DNA from: Rhizobiales bacterium dw_265
Lineage (GTDB): Bacteria; Pseudomonadota; Alphaproteobacteria; Micropepsales; Micropepsaceae
Assembly (NCBI GenBank): GCA_018449595.1
Contig: JAAVUU010000002.1
Location: 1 to 64,000, forward strand
Length of the DNA stretch: 64,000 nt
Reading direction: 5' to 3'
Every line of letters begins with the position of its first letter. The first letter of the stretch is position 1. This document shows, piece by piece, positions 34,748 to 41,308 of the stretch. Under the pieces are notes generated by a model. It made no database searches. It had not been told where the DNA came from and worked only from the letters and a program-made list of their open reading frames with translations. The position numbers and the translations under genes were made by a program.

Positions 34748-35452
34748 CTAGATGTCCTCGGAATGGCCGATGTTAAATCCGCCATCCACCGCGATGGCCT
34801 GGCCGGTGATCCAGCCGGCCTGGTCCGACATCAGGAACAGCGCCATATGGGCGATATCCTCGGGCTCGCCCATGCGGCCCAGGGGATGCAGCGCAACAAG
34901 TTTCGCCCGCCGCTCCGGTGTCAGGCTGGCCAGCAATGGCGTGTTGACGAAGCCGGGGCAGAGGCAGTTCACCCGCACCCGGTCGGCGGCATAGTCCAGC
35001 GCCATGTTGCGGGTCAGCGACAGCAGCGCGCCCTTGCTGGCGGTATAGGCGGCGCGGTTGCGCGTGCCCGTGGTCGCCACGCCGGAAGAGATATGAACGA
35101 TCGAACCGCCGCGCTTGCGCAGGGCGGGCAGGGCGTATTTCGACACCAGGAAGGCGCCGCGCACATTCACCGCCATCACCGCGTCGAAATCCGCCATGTC
35201 GGTGTCGGCGACGGCGGCGCGCCGCGCGATGCCGGCGGAGTTCACCACCGCGTCGATGCGCTCAAGCGCGCCCAGCGCCTCGCGGACCTGGGCTTCGTCG
35301 CTGATGTCGCAGATGCGGCTGTCATCGAAGGGCGATGCGGCGCGGTCCAGCGCCGTGATGCTGGCGCCTTCCGCCTGCGCGGCCTGGGCAATGGCAAGCC
35401 CCAGCCCCGAGGCCGCGCCCGTCACCACCATATGCCTGCCGGAAAAACGCAT
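34748..35452 (-). CDS. Short-chain dehydrogenase/reductase
   Basis: A 234-residue classical SDR. Cofactor motif VTGAASGLGLAIA, NSAG (instead of the usual NNAG) and active-site Ser...YTASK are present, with DRAAS after the second strand and a short acidic pattern DISD. Ends in WITGQAIAVDGGFNIGHSEDI. Located 96 nt after the start of the GMC gene on the same strand, so possibly in the same oxidative pathway. Substrate cannot be predicted from sequence alone. Confidence 0.88.
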   Translation of the reverse strand: MRFSGRHMVVTGAASGLGLAIAQAAQAEGASITALDRAASPFDDSRICDISDEAQVREALGALERIDAVVNSAGIARRAAVADTDMADFDAVMAVNVRGAFLVSKYALPALRKRGGSIVHISSGVATTGTRNRAAYTASKGALLSLTRNMALDYAADRVRVNCLCPGFVNTPLLASLTPERRAKLVALHPLGRMGEPEDIAHMALFLMSDQAGWITGQAIAVDGGFNIGHSEDI

Positions 35453-35501
35453 GGCCCGTCATAACCAAATGATGGGCCATGCTCAACCGTTTGAAATATA
35501 T

Positions 35502-35566
35502 CCTCCCCCTGTGCGCGGCAGCGCACAAAATTGGGGGAGGTGGCCGTAGCTGGGCCTTGGCCCAGC
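35502..35566. repeat. Twin palindromic hairpins between two SDR genes
   Basis: First hairpin 35502-35540: outer arms CCTCCCCC/GGGGGAGG and inner arms TGTGCGC/GCGCACA. Second hairpin 35549-35566: GCTGGGCC-TT-GGCCCAGC, preceded by CCGTA and followed by GAAGGCCGGAGGGG. The second has the same frame of bases as the hairpin at 22675-22692, marking a dispersed repeat. Confidence 0.65.
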
Positions 35567-35585
35567 GAAGGCCGGAGGGGGGCAA

Positions 35586-36335
35586 CTACTGCGCGCCGCC
35601 GGCCGCCACGACGCGCTCGGCGGTCAGCCAGGCGGAGTCGTCGCTGGCCAGGAACACCGCCACCTTGGCGATATCGTCCGGCTGGCCGATGCGGCCCAGC
35701 GGCGTCGTCGCCACCATCTGCTTTTCGAAATCGCTGCCGATGATGCCGGCGCTGTGGGTGCCTTCGGTTTCCACGCCGCCCGGCGCCAGGGTGTTGACGC
35801 GAATCTTGCGCCCCGCCAGTTCGACGCCTAGCGACCGGGTGATGGAATCCACCGCCCCCTTGGTCGCCGCATAGACCGCGGCATACGGGATGCGCGCCAG
35901 GCTGGCGACGCTGCTGACATTGATGACGCTACCGCCGGCGGGCCCGAAATGATTGAGCGACTCCTGGGTCGCCAAAAGCGTGCCCAGGACATTGGTGTTG
36001 AACTGGCGGTGGAATTCCGCCTCTTCCATGTTCTCCAGCGGGAAGAAGTTGAATACGCCGGCATTGTTGACCAGCACATCCAGCTTGCCGAACGCCTTTT
36101 TGCTTTCGGCGAACAGGCGCTTGACGTCGTCGGCCCTGGCGACGCTGCCCTGCACGGCGACGGCCTTGCCGCCCCTGGACGTGATGTCGGCCACCACCTT
36201 GTCCGCGCCGGCCTGGTCGGAAGAATAATTCACCGTGACGCTTGCGCCTTCCGCCGCCAGCGCCCTGGCGATCGCCGCGCCGATGCCCTTGGAGGCGCCG
36301 GTCACGATCGCGACCTTGTCTGTCAACTTGCCCAT
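35586..36335 (-). CDS. SDR family oxidoreductase (3-oxoacyl-ACP reductase-like), copy A
   Basis: A 249-residue classical SDR: VTGASKGIGAAIA, VLVNNAGVFNFFP, INVSSVASLARIPYAAVYAATKGAVD (Ser, Tyr, Lys triad), RVNTLAPGGVETEGTHSAGIIG. An AGGAG ribosome site lies 9 nt ahead of ATG 36335, which sets the start. It is about 60% identical by eye to the next gene upstream and has the same length, so the two are tandem duplicates. Substrate unknown; the family often reduces sugars or 3-ketoacyl groups. Confidence 0.88.
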   Translation of the reverse strand: MGKLTDKVAIVTGASKGIGAAIARALAAEGASVTVNYSSDQAGADKVVADITSRGGKAVAVQGSVARADDVKRLFAESKKAFGKLDVLVNNAGVFNFFPLENMEEAEFHRQFNTNVLGTLLATQESLNHFGPAGGSVINVSSVASLARIPYAAVYAATKGAVDSITRSLGVELAGRKIRVNTLAPGGVETEGTHSAGIIGSDFEKQMVATTPLGRIGQPDDIAKVAVFLASDDSAWLTAERVVAAGGAQ

Positions 36336-36354
36336 GAAAATCTCCTGTAACTGC

Positions 36355-36397
36355 AAAAAAAGCACCGCCCGCCTGACCGGGGTCAGGCGGGCGGTGC
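36355..36397 (-). terminator. Strong intrinsic terminator between the tandem SDR genes
   Basis: A perfect 16-bp stem, arms 36362-36377 (GCACCGCCCGCCTGAC) and 36382-36397, with a 4-nt loop; on the minus strand it is followed by seven T (complement of A at 36355-36361). It ends transcription from SDR copy B just before the ribosome site of copy A, so the duplicates are likely separate transcripts. Confidence 0.85.
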
Positions 36398-36407
36398 ATG
36401 GTTGGTT

Positions 36408-37154
36408 CTAGCGCGCGCCGCCAGCCGCAAAGAGATGCTCGCCGGTCAGCCAGCCGGACTCGTCGCTGGCCAGGAACACCGCCACCTTGGCGATATCATC
36501 GGGCTGGCCGATACGGCCCAGCGGCGTAGTGGTTTCCAGATGGCTCTGGAAATCGCTGCCGATGAAGCCGGCAGCATGAGTGCCTTCGCTTTCCACCAGG
36601 CCGGGATTGACCGCGTTGACGCGAATCCGGCGCGGGCCCAACTCGGCCGCCAGAACCTGGGTGATGACGTCCACTGCGCCTTTGGTGCCCGAATAGAGGG
36701 ACGAGCCGGGGATCGCCAGCCGCGTCACGGTGGATGAAACATTGATCACCGCGCCGCCGTCATTGAAGTTCTTCAGCGCCTCGCGCGTGGTCAGCACCAC
36801 GCCCCAGACATTGGTGTTATATTGCTGCTGATATTCTTCTTCCGTCACCTCGGTGATCGGCGTGAACTTGTAGACGCCGGCATTGTTGACCAGCACATCC
36901 ACCTTGCCGAACGTCTTGGCGGTTTCCTCGAACAGCCGCTTCACGTCCGCTTCCTTGGACACGCTGCCCTGGACGGCAATGGCCTTGCCGCCGCCCGCCA
37001 CGATGGCTGCGACGACCTTGTCGGCGCCGGCCTTGTCACCGGCATAATTGACCACCACGCTGGCGCCTTCCGCGCCCAGCGCCCTGGCGATGCCCGCGCC
37101 GATGCCCTTGGAGGCCCCGGTCACCACCGCCACCTTGTTTGTGAGTTTGCCCAT
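36408..37154 (-). CDS. SDR family oxidoreductase (3-oxoacyl-ACP reductase-like), copy B
   Basis: A 248-residue paralogue of the preceding SDR: VTGASKGIGAGIA, VLVNNAGVYKFTP, INVSSTVTRLAIPGSSLYSGTKGAVD, RVNAVNPGLVESEGTHAAGFIG, PLGRIGQPDDIAKVAVFLASDESGWLTGE. Both copies share the unusual ESEGTH/ETEGTHSAG segment and a GGA(R/Q) C terminus. Divergence in the substrate loop (about 185-215) may mean different substrates. Ends 11 nt before a strong terminator. Upstream it faces the small secreted gene divergently. Confidence 0.88.
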   Translation of the reverse strand: MGKLTNKVAVVTGASKGIGAGIARALGAEGASVVVNYAGDKAGADKVVAAIVAGGGKAIAVQGSVSKEADVKRLFEETAKTFGKVDVLVNNAGVYKFTPITEVTEEEYQQQYNTNVWGVVLTTREALKNFNDGGAVINVSSTVTRLAIPGSSLYSGTKGAVDVITQVLAAELGPRRIRVNAVNPGLVESEGTHAAGFIGSDFQSHLETTTPLGRIGQPDDIAKVAVFLASDESGWLTGEHLFAAGGAR

Positions 37155-37293
37155 GATGTACTCCCGTGTTGTTGCGATGGTTAGATGACCGTCGAACTAT
37201 CGGGTTTCAAGGGCAGCGGGTGGGATATTTGTTGCGTCGCAATTCTGTCAGAATGAAACGGAATAACGGCTTGAAAACCAGGGGGATCGGTTC

Positions 37294-37587
37294 ATGCGAT
37301 TTGGGATGCCGATAGCGGCGGCGATGGCGGCAGTTCTGGTCGTGCCGGCCTGGGCCGATCCGCTGCCGCATGGCGCCGCCGCGGGCACGGCCGCCGCCAA
37401 GAACCCCCTCAAACCCGGCAAGGCCGCCGGCGTGCGGCAGGCCCAGGAAGTCCGTGGCGGATTGCTTCTGCTGGGCGCGGGCGGCGTGATTGCCGGCGTC
37501 GTGGCGGTGGTGGCGGGCGGCGGCGGCGGAAACGGCAATCCCACCAGTCCGCAGTCGGACGCCGTCACGACGACGACGACGTCCTGA
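37294..37587 (+). CDS. Small secreted or membrane protein with PGKAAGV motif
   Basis: A 97-residue protein with signal peptide MRFGMPIAAAMAAVLVVPAWA, the segment NPLKPGKAAGVRQAQEVRGG, one glycine/valine-rich hydrophobic segment (about 55-74) and a Ser/Thr-rich tail ending TTTTTS. The layout and PGKxAGVxxAQ motif return in the protein at 37913-38158, beyond an ArsR gene. No family recognised. It could be an inner-membrane peptide with a periplasmic N part, or a surface protein. Stops directly against the ArsR stop (convergent). Confidence 0.7.
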   Translation: MRFGMPIAAAMAAVLVVPAWADPLPHGAAAGTAAAKNPLKPGKAAGVRQAQEVRGGLLLLGAGGVIAGVVAVVAGGGGGNGNPTSPQSDAVTTTTTS

Positions 37588-37872
37588 TCAGATCTTGGAC
37601 AACTGGGCCATATAGGCTTCCAGCACCGGCCGGTTCAGGCACAGCCGCATGAACTTGCCGTCGCGGGTGACGTTCACCAGCCCGGCATTGGCCAGTTCCT
37701 TGACGTGATGGGAGAGGGTGGCGGCCGTGACCTTCTGGGCTTCCTGCAGGCCGCTGCAGGAGGCCGCCGAGCCGTCGCACTGGCCGATCTGCCTCAGGAT
37801 TTCAACCCGGCGCGGTTCCGCCAGCGCCTTGGCGATCTGGGCGAACTGGCGGTCGGTAATCTGTTTGACCAT
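37588..37872 (-). CDS. ArsR-family winged-helix regulator
   Basis: A 94-residue single-domain repressor: ITDRQFAQIAKALAEPRRVEILRQIG, then the recognition region KVTAATLSHHVKELANAGLVNVTRDGKFMRLCLNRPVLEAYMAQL. Three Cys (CDGSAASC and CLN) are present, but not the classic ELCVCDL metal site, so the signal may be redox or another ligand. It sits between two genes for related small secreted proteins and shares the strand of the second; it may control them. Confidence 0.88.
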   Translation of the reverse strand: MVKQITDRQFAQIAKALAEPRRVEILRQIGQCDGSAASCSGLQEAQKVTAATLSHHVKELANAGLVNVTRDGKFMRLCLNRPVLEAYMAQLSKI

Positions 37873-37912
37873 GCACCAAAAATGGCCGCAGCAGCGCCCG
37901 GTTACAAGGGCG

Positions 37913-38158
37913 TCAGCCGGTCGTGGTCGTGGCGGTGGTCGCCGGGGTGACATTGTTATTGTTGTTGGAGACCGCCACGGCGATGCCCGCGGCGACCACG
38001 GCGACACCGGCCACGAGGATGATGGTGCCGTTCTCCAACTGGGCCTTGTGGACGCCGGCCGGCTTGCCCGGCGCCAGGGGCGTTTCGGCAAAGGCGGCGG
38101 ACCCGGCCAGGCTGGCGGTCAAGGCGATGGAAAGAACGGTAGCCGTCAGAGCCCGCAT
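37913..38158 (-). CDS. Small secreted or membrane protein with PGKPAGV motif
   Basis: An 81-residue protein: signal peptide MRALTATVLSIALTASLAGSAAFA, TPLAPGKPAGVHKAQLENGT, a hydrophobic segment IILVAGVAVVAAGIAVAV and a tail of five Asn followed by Thr-rich residues. It shares plan and motif with the 97-residue protein at 37294-37587. A GAGGGAG ribosome site precedes ATG 38158. It is 40 nt upstream of the ArsR gene on the same strand. Function unknown. Confidence 0.7.
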   Translation of the reverse strand: MRALTATVLSIALTASLAGSAAFAETPLAPGKPAGVHKAQLENGTIILVAGVAVVAAGIAVAVSNNNNNVTPATTATTTTG

Positions 38159-38354
38159 GGGAATCTCCCTCAAGGTGATGAGGCTGAAATGCCCCCGAGG
38201 GCCGAACGGTTCCATGAAACTTCGGTACGGTGGGATGGAGTATGCCCCTGAGGACAGAGCAGGCGTCGCGGCGGACGTCCCGGAACTGGTTTTACGGTCG
38301 GTGTTTTCGCCTGACGCGCCCGCCCTCAAGTCGCTGTCGCGCGGGCGGGCTTGT

Positions 38355-38389
38355 CATTCATATCAATCGCGCAGCGATTGATATGAATG
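38355..38389. repeat. Perfect 16-bp AT-rich palindrome abutting tRNA-Ala
   Basis: Arms CATTCATATCAATCGC (38355-38370) and GCGATTGATATGAATG (38374-38389) with a 3-nt loop GCA. Far less GC-rich than its surroundings. It overlaps the tRNA CCA end by two bases and would form in RNA right after the tRNA 3' end; there is no T run after it. Confidence 0.85.
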
Positions 38390-38463
38390 GTGGAGCCAAG
38401 CGGGATCGAACCGCTGACCTCCTGCATGCCATGCAGGCGCTCTCCCAGCTGAGCTATGGCCCC
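38388..38463 (-). tRNA. tRNA-Ala, anticodon GGC
   Basis: 76 nt on the minus strand including an encoded CCA. Acceptor GGGGCCA pairs with TGGCTCC (one G-U), D arm AGCTCAGCTGGGAGAGC, anticodon stem CCTGC/GCAGG around loop ATGGCAT giving GGC, and T arm GCGGTTCGATCCCGC. All tRNA invariants are in place. Sits between the small secreted genes and the FYDLN-acid gene. Confidence 0.97.
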
Positions 38464-38519
38464 GTACCAATCAGGGAGCGGTCTGGTATCCGATCCCGTC
38501 AGAAAACTCTAGAGGAAAC

Positions 38520-39020
38520 TCAGCTTTCGTCCTTGGAGATGCCCGGATCGATGATGCCGGTGACATCGTCCTCCTCGTCCTCGACTTCGCCGAGCAGGTC
38601 GTTGTCTTCCTCGTCCTCGTCGTCCTCGACTTCGATGTCCTCGATGCCGTCGGCTTCGTCGGCATCCACCACCGACATGCCCGATTCCGCCTCGGCTTCC
38701 TCTTCCTCGGCTTCCTCGTCTTCGTCCTCGCCGGTGGCCGCGATCTTCAGCGGCGCCTCGACAACGGTCTCGACTTCTTCTTCCTCGTCCTCGGACTCGT
38801 CGTCCTCGTCTTCGTCCTCATCATCCTCGTCGTCGGCTTCCTTGGCTGGCACCACGCCGGCCGCGGGTTCGGCCACGCGCGACCGGCGCTGCTTGAACAG
38901 CGCTTCGGGCTCATAGCTGAAACCGCATTTGGGGCACTCGATCGGACGCTTCGTGAGGTCGTAAAACCGCGAAGCGCAGCTCGGGCACTGCCGTTTGGTT
39001 CCAAGATCTGCCTTGACCAA
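38520..39020 (-). CDS. FYDLN-acid family zinc-ribbon protein (TIGR02300 type)
   Basis: A 166-residue protein with an N-terminal zinc ribbon, KRQCPSCASRFYDLTKRPIECPKCGFSYEPE (two CxxC pairs around the name-giving FYDL), then a very acidic tail with long Asp/Glu runs (about 62-165). The family is restricted to Alphaproteobacteria and is regularly divergent from aroA; its function is unknown. The acidic tail could mimic nucleic acid or bind basic proteins, possibly the lysine-rich protein at 43.2 kb, but that is speculation. Confidence 0.92.
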   Translation of the reverse strand: MVKADLGTKRQCPSCASRFYDLTKRPIECPKCGFSYEPEALFKQRRSRVAEPAAGVVPAKEADDEDDEDEDEDDESEDEEEEVETVVEAPLKIAATGEDEDEEAEEEEAEAESGMSVVDADEADGIEDIEVEDDEDEEDNDLLGEVEDEEDDVTGIIDPGISKDES

Positions 39021-39106
39021 GATGATGCTTCCCGTGAAGAAGGGGTTATCGGAGGGGCGCGTTTGCCACCGATTGCCCCGCCTGTAAAGGTCTTTTGAAG
39101 CCCCTG

Positions 39107-40438
39107 ATGCACAACGCCAATCCTGCCCCGCTCACCGCCCGCCGCTCCAAAGCCCTGGAGGGCACTGCCCAGGTGCCCGGCGACAAATCCATTTCCCAGC
39201 GCGCCCTGATCCTGGGCGCCCTGGCGGAGGGAGAAACCGTGATTTCCGGGCTTCTGGAGTCCGGGGACGTGCATTCCACGGCGCAGGCGCTGCGTGGCTT
39301 CGGGGCCAGCCTGACCCGGGTTGGGCCGGGGAACTGGCGGGTTCAAGGCCTGGGCGTGGGCAACTGGCGTGCGCCCGCCGCACCCCTGGATTTCGGCAAT
39401 TCCGGCACCGGCTCGCGCCTGGTGATGGGGGCGATGGCCACCACACCCATCACGGCGGTGTTTACCGGCGACGCCTCGTTAAGGTCGCGGCCCATGGCCC
39501 GGGTGGTCGAACCGCTGCTGGCCTTCGGCGTCACCTATGAAGGCCAGGGCCCCAAGGCGCTGATGCCCCTGACCCTGCATGGGGCCGGCGAGGCGCAGGC
39601 CATAGACAAGACCCTTTCGGTGGCGTCGGCGCAGGTGAAGTCCGCGCTGCTGCTGGCGGCGCTGAACGCGCGGGGCACCACGCACATCACCCAGAACACC
39701 CTGACCCGCGACCACAGCGAGAAGATGCTGGCTGCCTTCGGCGCGCGGATAAAAGTCACGCCATTGCCGGATGGCGGCGAGACAATTCTTGTCGAAGGCC
39801 CCGCCGTCCTCAAAGCCTGCACGGTGGACGTGCCCCGCGATCCCTCCTCGGCGGCCTTCGCCATCGTCGCTGCCCTGATCGTGCCGGGCTCGCGGATCGA
39901 ACTGCCGGGCATCATGCTCAATCCGCGCCGTGCCGGGCTGATCGAAACGCTGCTGGAGATGGGCGCGAAAATCGAGATCGCCAACCGCCGCAGCAGCGGC
40001 GGCGAGGAAAGCGGCGACCTGACGGTGCGTTATTCGGCATTGAAGGGCGTCGAGGTGCCGCCCGACCGTGCGCCCGCGATGATCGACGAATATCCTATCC
40101 TGGCCGTCGCCGCCGCTTTCGCCGCCGGCAAGACCGCGATGCGCGGGCTGGAAGAGTTGCGCGTCAAGGAAAGCGACCGCCTGGAAGCCGTGGCTGCGGG
40201 CCTCAAGGCCAATGGCGTGCAATATGAGATCGAAGGTGACGACCTGATCGTGACCGGCGGCGCGGTTCCCGGCGGTGGCACCGTCGCCACCCATATGGAT
40301 CACCGCATCGCCATGAGCTTCCTGACCATGGGACTGGCGTCGCAGAACCCCGTGACGGTGGATGACGTCACCATGATCGCCACCAGCTTCCCCGAATATC
40401 AGGACCTGATGCGCGACCTCGGAGCGGATTTGAAATGA
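39107..40438 (+). CDS. aroA: 3-phosphoshikimate 1-carboxyvinyltransferase (EPSP synthase)
   Basis: A 443-residue shikimate-pathway enzyme making EPSP from shikimate 3-phosphate and [24 protein letters not shown] near the N terminus, [44 protein letters not shown] and [16 protein letters not shown]...RVKESDRL are family blocks. SISQR replaces the SISHR usual in class II alphaproteobacterial enzymes. ATG 39107 is chosen; TTG 39095 would add four residues. Followed by cmk and rpsA in the conserved order. Confidence 0.95.
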   Translation: MHNANPAPLTARRSKALEGTAQVPGDKSISQRALILGALAEGETVISGLLESGDVHSTAQALRGFGASLTRVGPGNWRVQGLGVGNWRAPAAPLDFGNSGTGSRLVMGAMATTPITAVFTGDASLRSRPMARVVEPLLAFGVTYEGQGPKALMPLTLHGAGEAQAIDKTLSVASAQVKSALLLAALNARGTTHITQNTLTRDHSEKMLAAFGARIKVTPLPDGGETILVEGPAVLKACTVDVPRDPSSAAFAIVAALIVPGSRIELPGIMLNPRRAGLIETLLEMGAKIEIANRRSSGGEESGDLTVRYSALKGVEVPPDRAPAMIDEYPILAVAAAFAAGKTAMRGLEELRVKESDRLEAVAAGLKANGVQYEIEGDDLIVTGGAVPGGGTVATHMDHRIAMSFLTMGLASQNPVTVDDVTMIATSFPEYQDLMRDLGADLK

Positions 40439-40472
40439 CGCCGACATATCGCAAACGTCCGCGCCGGAATCT

Positions 40473-40497
40473 TCCCCCTCCCGCAAGGGGAGGGGGA
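40473..40497 (+). promoter_or_regulatory. Hairpin covering the cmk ribosome-binding site
   Basis: TCCCCCTCCC (40473-40482) pairs over 10 bp with GGGAGGGGGA (40488-40497) around a GCAAG loop. The right arm contains the purine-rich ribosome site two nt before the GTG start of cmk, so the hairpin would hide it. The sequence also looks like a common dispersed palindrome (CCCTCCCGCAAGGGGAGGG). Confidence 0.55.
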
Positions 40498-40499
40498 CT

Positions 40500-41165
40500 G
40501 TGAGTTCCATCGTCATCGCCGTGGACGGCACCGCCGCCAGCGGCAAGGGTACCCTGGCCAAGAAGCTGGCTGCCCATTTCGGCTTTGCCCATCTGGACTC
40601 CGGCGCGCTCTATCGCCTGGCGGCGCTGGCGGTGCTGGAGGCCAAGGGTGATCCCGCCAATGAAGCTGACGCCCTGAAGGGGGCCCAGAACATAGATTTC
40701 ACCCGCGCCGGCGACCCCGCCATCCGCACCGATATTGTCGGCAAGGCCGCCAGCCATGTCGCCGCGATCCCGGCGGTGCGGGCCGCCCTGCTGGATTTCC
40801 AGCGGAATTTCCTGGCCCACCCCCCCGGCGGGGGCGCGGTGATGGACGGCCGCGACATCGGCACCGTCATTTGCCCCAGCGCCGCCGCCAAGCTGTATGT
40901 CGACGCCCGGCTGGAAGTGCGCGCCCGCCGCCGCTGGTCGGAACTCAAGGCCATGGGCATCCGCCGGGCCGAGCAGGATGTGGTGGCCGAACTGGGCGCC
41001 CGCGATGCCGCCGACAAGTCCCGCGCGATCGCCCCCCTGCGCCAGGCCGAGGATGCCGACTTGCTGGATACCTCGGATTTGGGTATAGACGCGGCGTTCG
41101 CGGCTGCTCTGGCCCTGGTTTCGCCAAAGGTTGAGAGCGCGCTCAAGGACCGCCACAGGGGCTAA
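40500..41165 (+). CDS. cmk: Cytidylate kinase
   Basis: A 221-residue (d)CMP kinase. P-loop VAVDGTAASGKGTLAKKLA-like block (residues 5-20), LDSGALYRLAALAVLE, MDGRDIGTVICPSAAAKLYVDARLEVRARRRW and the LID region RDAADKSRAIAPLRQAEDADLLDTSDLGID mark the family. Starts at GTG 40500; no ATG fits. Its ribosome site lies in a hairpin. Middle gene of aroA-cmk-rpsA. Confidence 0.94.
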   Translation: MSSIVIAVDGTAASGKGTLAKKLAAHFGFAHLDSGALYRLAALAVLEAKGDPANEADALKGAQNIDFTRAGDPAIRTDIVGKAASHVAAIPAVRAALLDFQRNFLAHPPGGGAVMDGRDIGTVICPSAAAKLYVDARLEVRARRRWSELKAMGIRRAEQDVVAELGARDAADKSRAIAPLRQAEDADLLDTSDLGIDAAFAAALALVSPKVESALKDRHRG

Positions 41166-41173
41166 GGAGGCCC

Positions 41174-41246
41174 GGCGGACTTCAGGGCATCCCGCTTACC
41201 TCACCAAAACCAACCCGCCCAATGCGGTCGCATTGGGAAGTCCGCC
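41174..41246 (+). promoter_or_regulatory. Nested hairpins in the cmk-rpsA spacer
   Basis: Outer arms GGCGGACTTC (41174-41183) and GAAGTCCGCC (41237-41246) enclose a 9-bp hairpin CCCAATGCG-GT-CGCATTGGG (41218-41237). It lies 62 nt ahead of the rpsA start and could be a leader structure used in S1 autoregulation, or a dispersed palindrome. Confidence 0.5.
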
Positions 41247-41308
41247 ACGGCCCCCTTTTCTAAAAAGGTCCCGCTGGTCGGCATGAACGATTGTTAGGAC
41301 TGAACTAT

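Noticed and set aside
33167-35464. 765-codon + strand frame opposite the GMC and SDR genes
   Set aside because: Antisense shadow of genes with complete FAD and SDR motifs.
38388-38463. tRNA-Ala as the border of an integrated element
   Set aside because: No integrase and no second copy of the tRNA 3' end was noticed; both flanks look like ordinary chromosomal genes.
38520-38960. Low-complexity acidic region as sequencing artefact or shadow
   Set aside because: The frame carries a proper zinc ribbon with FYDL motif and the acidic tail is characteristic of the family.
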